A program made the translations under genes and the position numbers. A stretch of DNA of 9,614 nt from an uncultured Chlamydiaceae bacterium. Lineage in GTDB: Bacteria; Chlamydiota; Chlamydiia; Chlamydiales; Parachlamydiaceae. Below are positions 7,968 to 9,614 of the stretch, piece after piece (within the stretch, counting starts at the first letter, position 1; each line of letters begins with the position of its first letter). The stretch spans positions 1 to 9,614 of the forward strand of contig CAMFKA010000072.1 of the NCBI GenBank assembly GCA_945957185.1, read 5' to 3'. The notes below the pieces were generated by a model. The model was not told where the DNA came from. It saw nothing but the letters and a program-made list of their open reading frames with translations, and did no database searches.

Positions 7968-8014
7968 GTCTTGCTGCTGACTGGGATAAAAATTTGCAAA
8001 TCGTAAACTTGGTG

Positions 8015-8044
8015 TTGCAAAAAATATTAGCATATTGCTAACAT
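8015..8044 (+). promoter_or_regulatory. Candidate promoter of the tRNA-Gly pair and tig
   Basis: TTGCAA (8015-8020) and TAACAT (8039-8044) are separated by 18 nt and resemble sigma-70 -35 and -10 boxes. The expected start near 8051 leaves a short leader before the first tRNA at 8059. The inverted repeat TTAGCA-TAT-TGCTAA (8027-8041) covers the spacer and the first half of the -10 box. No other promoter-like sequence is obvious between here and tig. Confidence 0.45.
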
Positions 8045-8058
8045 CTCAGTTCGCATAT

Positions 8059-8130
8059 GCGGGCGTAGCTCAGTGGTAGAGCATCACGTTGCCAACGTGA
8101 GGGTCGAGAGTTCGAACCTCTTCGCCCGCT
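8059..8130 (+). tRNA. tRNA-Gly (anticodon GCC), first copy
   Basis: A 72-nt cloverleaf: acceptor GCGGGCG/CGCCCGC, D stem GCTC/GAGC, anticodon stem TCACG/CGTGA with loop TTGCCAA (anticodon GCC at 8091-8093), five-base variable region, and T stem GAGAG/CTCTT with one G-U pair and loop TTCGAAC. The discriminator is U, as usual for bacterial glycine tRNA. CCA is not encoded (AAAA follows), so it must be added by nucleotidyltransferase. It decodes GGC and GGU. Confidence 0.97.
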
Positions 8131-8153
8131 AAAAGAGTCTAACATATTATTAT

Positions 8154-8225
8154 GCGGGCGTAGCTCAGTGGTAGAGCATCACGTTGCCAACGTGAGGGTC
8201 GAGAGTTCGAACCTCTTCGCCCGCT
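8154..8225 (+). tRNA. tRNA-Gly (anticodon GCC), second identical copy
   Basis: Identical over all 72 nt to the copy at 8059-8130, with the anticodon at 8186-8188 and CCA again not encoded. A 23-nt A/T-rich spacer separates the two, too short for an independent promoter. Both are probably cut from one precursor. The exact identity points to a recent tandem duplication or to gene conversion. Confidence 0.97.
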
Positions 8226-8249
8226 TAATTTCTAATCATCAAAACTTCT

Positions 8250-8255
8250 GAGGTG
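8250..8255 (+). promoter_or_regulatory. Ribosome binding site of tig with TTG start
   Basis: GAGGTG lies 4 nt before the TTG at 8260. The GTG inside it (8253) is out of frame. There is no in-frame ATG upstream, and the first downstream Met is at about residue 216, past the ribosome-binding domain. TTG is therefore the only sensible start. Confidence 0.65.
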
Positions 8256-8259
8256 TCCC

Positions 8260-9585
8260 TTGTCAACAAAATCATCCCAAGACCCTATTGAGACAAAAAA
8301 ATACGACGAAAAAGATTTCGTTCTCACACATAAAACCTTCCCCGGCTGCAAACACATTTTCGAAATCCAACCGAAACGCGAATTCCTAAAAAGCACATAC
8401 GCTGAAGCTGTAAAAGCTGTTAATAAAGAAGTCTCCGTCCCCGGATTCCGCAAAGGGAAAGCTCCTGAAGCTTACATCAAAAGCAACTTCCAAAAAGCTA
8501 TCGATAGCGAATGGCAAGACATCTCCATTAACAAAGCCTTCAGCAAAGCTATCGCAGTCGCTAAAGTCTCCCCTCGCGATCAAAAATCTGTCGAAAACGT
8601 CAAAGTCAACGCCCTCACTCTCGACGGCGATTCCGACCTGACTGTTAAATTTGAATCGTTCCCTACCATCCCTGACTTCGACGTCTCCGCTATCAAAATC
8701 GAAAAAGCTCCCGTTCAAGAAGTGACAGAAGAAGAGATTGAAAAAGCTCTACACAACATCCGCTTGAGCCATGCGACATGGGAAGACCTCCCCGAAAAAG
8801 CCATCGCAAAAGATGACTGGGTGGTTTTGGATATCGACGGCACTCAAGAAGGTGAAACTTTTGAAATCGGTCGCAGCGTCAAAACACAAGCGAACAAAGA
8901 AGGGATGAACCCTTGGATGGTCGATTTGATCCTCGGTAAAAAAATGGGTGAAGTCGCGGAAGGGATGAGCCAGAAAGACGAGAACGCTGGAGATAACTAC
9001 AAGCCAACACTCTGCAAAATCACTGTCTTGAAAGTTCAAAAGCCAATTTTACCTGAACTCAATGCTGAGTTTGCTGAAAAAGTGCGCCTTCCAAGCATCG
9101 ACGATCTGAAGCCTCGCATTAAAGAATCGATCGAAAACAACAAAAAAGAAGAGCAAAAAGAGAAGTATCACGAAGCTATCGTCGAGCAAATCCAAAAGAA
9201 CTTTGTCTTCGACGTTCCCGCTTCTTTCATTGAGAGCGATGTAAAAGCTTTTGTCAACGAGTACATCAAGAGACTGCGTAAAGACAATCTCGGCGAAGAG
9301 GAACTAAAAACAAAAGCTGAAGCGTACGAAGTTGAAAAACGGCAAGAAGTGGAAAAAGCGTTCCGCCTTCACTTGATCGTTCAAAAGTTTGCAGCACAGC
9401 ATAAAATTAAGGTTTCTGAAGACGAAGTCGTCGGCGAAATGATCTCTATGATTCAGCGCGACCCACAATATCTTCAACAAATGCAATCGTTGGATGAAGA
9501 GAAAATGCTCCGTCTGAAGGACCGCATCCACTCTGAAAAAACGATCGAAAAAGCTCTCGATCACATGTTAAATCAATTGATCTAA
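8260..9585 (+). CDS. tig: Trigger factor (ribosome-associated chaperone)
   Basis: Binds the ribosome at the exit tunnel and shields nascent chains. The 441 residues match the family (E. coli 432). The N-terminal ribosome-binding domain carries the signature PGFRKGKAP at 61-69, equivalent to E. coli GFRKGKVP at 43-50. This leaves about 19 extra residues at the N-terminus. An FKBP-like PPIase domain spans about 150-260 (DWVVLDIDGT at 186-195). It lacks the E. coli IPGFEDGI stretch (NPWMVDLI here) and most of the FPEEYH segment, so prolyl isomerase activity is doubtful. The charged, helical C-terminal chaperone arms run from about 265 to 441. The start is TTG with GAGGTG upstream. The gene begins 34 nt after a tRNA without an apparent promoter between. 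Codon use leans to C-ending and AAA/GAA codons, fitting high expression. In Chlamydiae tig normally precedes clpP, which would lie just beyond the window. Confidence 0.96.
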   Translation: MSTKSSQDPIETKKYDEKDFVLTHKTFPGCKHIFEIQPKREFLKSTYAEAVKAVNKEVSVPGFRKGKAPEAYIKSNFQKAIDSEWQDISINKAFSKAIAVAKVSPRDQKSVENVKVNALTLDGDSDLTVKFESFPTIPDFDVSAIKIEKAPVQEVTEEEIEKALHNIRLSHATWEDLPEKAIAKDDWVVLDIDGTQEGETFEIGRSVKTQANKEGMNPWMVDLILGKKMGEVAEGMSQKDENAGDNYKPTLCKITVLKVQKPILPELNAEFAEKVRLPSIDDLKPRIKESIENNKKEEQKEKYHEAIVEQIQKNFVFDVPASFIESDVKAFVNEYIKRLRKDNLGEEELKTKAEAYEVEKRQEVEKAFRLHLIVQKFAAQHKIKVSEDEVVGEMISMIQRDPQYLQQMQSLDEEKMLRLKDRIHSEKTIEKALDHMLNQLI

Positions 9586-9614
9586 GAGGGTGTTTACAAA
9601 GTGTGATCAGGATG

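Noticed and set aside
7839..8033. 64-codon open frame across the repeat element
   Set aside because: It translates the octamer repeat and its flanks, giving a repetitive Arg/Ser-rich product; a typical spurious call on this kind of repeat.
8386..9564. Several antisense open frames opposite tig (8386-8718, 8749-9039, 9304-9564)
   Set aside because: Phe/Asp/Ser-rich shadows produced by the Lys/Glu-rich tig codons on the other strand.
9586..9614. Possible start of the next gene (GAGGG at 9586-9590, ATG at 9612-9614)
   Set aside because: The distance between the two is too long for initiation and no codons follow inside the window; clpP is expected from synteny but cannot be seen.

Overview
The window looks like a chromosomal segment of a non-Chlamydiaceae ('environmental') chlamydia. 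The evidence is gene order. SNF2 helicase, mreB and GTP-dependent PEP carboxykinase run in tandem, with trigger factor divergent beside the helicase. This matches, as I remember it, the Chlamydia trachomatis block CT710 (pckA), CT709 (mreB), CT708 (SWI/SNF helicase), CT707 (tig). The MreB has the long N-terminus known from chlamydial MreB. Dispersed GC-rich inverted repeats and a moderate GC content argue against the reduced Chlamydiaceae genomes. I cannot fix genus or species.

Layout. Bases 1-55 are one visible arm of a palindromic repeat element cut by the window edge. A tightly packed minus-strand cluster fills 120-7632 and is read from high to low coordinates: SNF2-family helicase, mreB, pckG, then a membrane-anchored LysM protein. 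The three junctions are 11 nt, a Shine-Dalgarno site that overlaps the upstream stop codon, and 3 nt, so co-transcription is likely. The divergent intergenic region (7633-8058) holds a complete copy of the repeat element and a candidate tRNA promoter. Two identical tRNA-Gly(GCC) genes follow on the plus strand, then tig 34 nt later. The last 29 nt after tig hold no complete feature; in C. trachomatis the next gene is clpP.

How the genes fit together. MreB organises septal peptidoglycan synthesis in Chlamydiae, which lack FtsZ. The LysM protein at the end of the same cluster could bind that peptidoglycan. PEP carboxykinase is central metabolism and the helicase a DNA/RNA-dependent ATPase of unknown target; their grouping looks ancestral rather than functional. 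The tRNA-tRNA-tig arrangement supplies translation and nascent-chain folding.

Most of the window is conserved housekeeping sequence, and I see no novel defence system or mobile gene cassette. The points worth a second look are the octamer-built palindromic repeat, the LysM gene next to mreB, the divergent PPIase region of trigger factor, the tRNA-mRNA linkage, and four start codons where the longest open frame is probably or possibly not the true gene start or begins with TTG.
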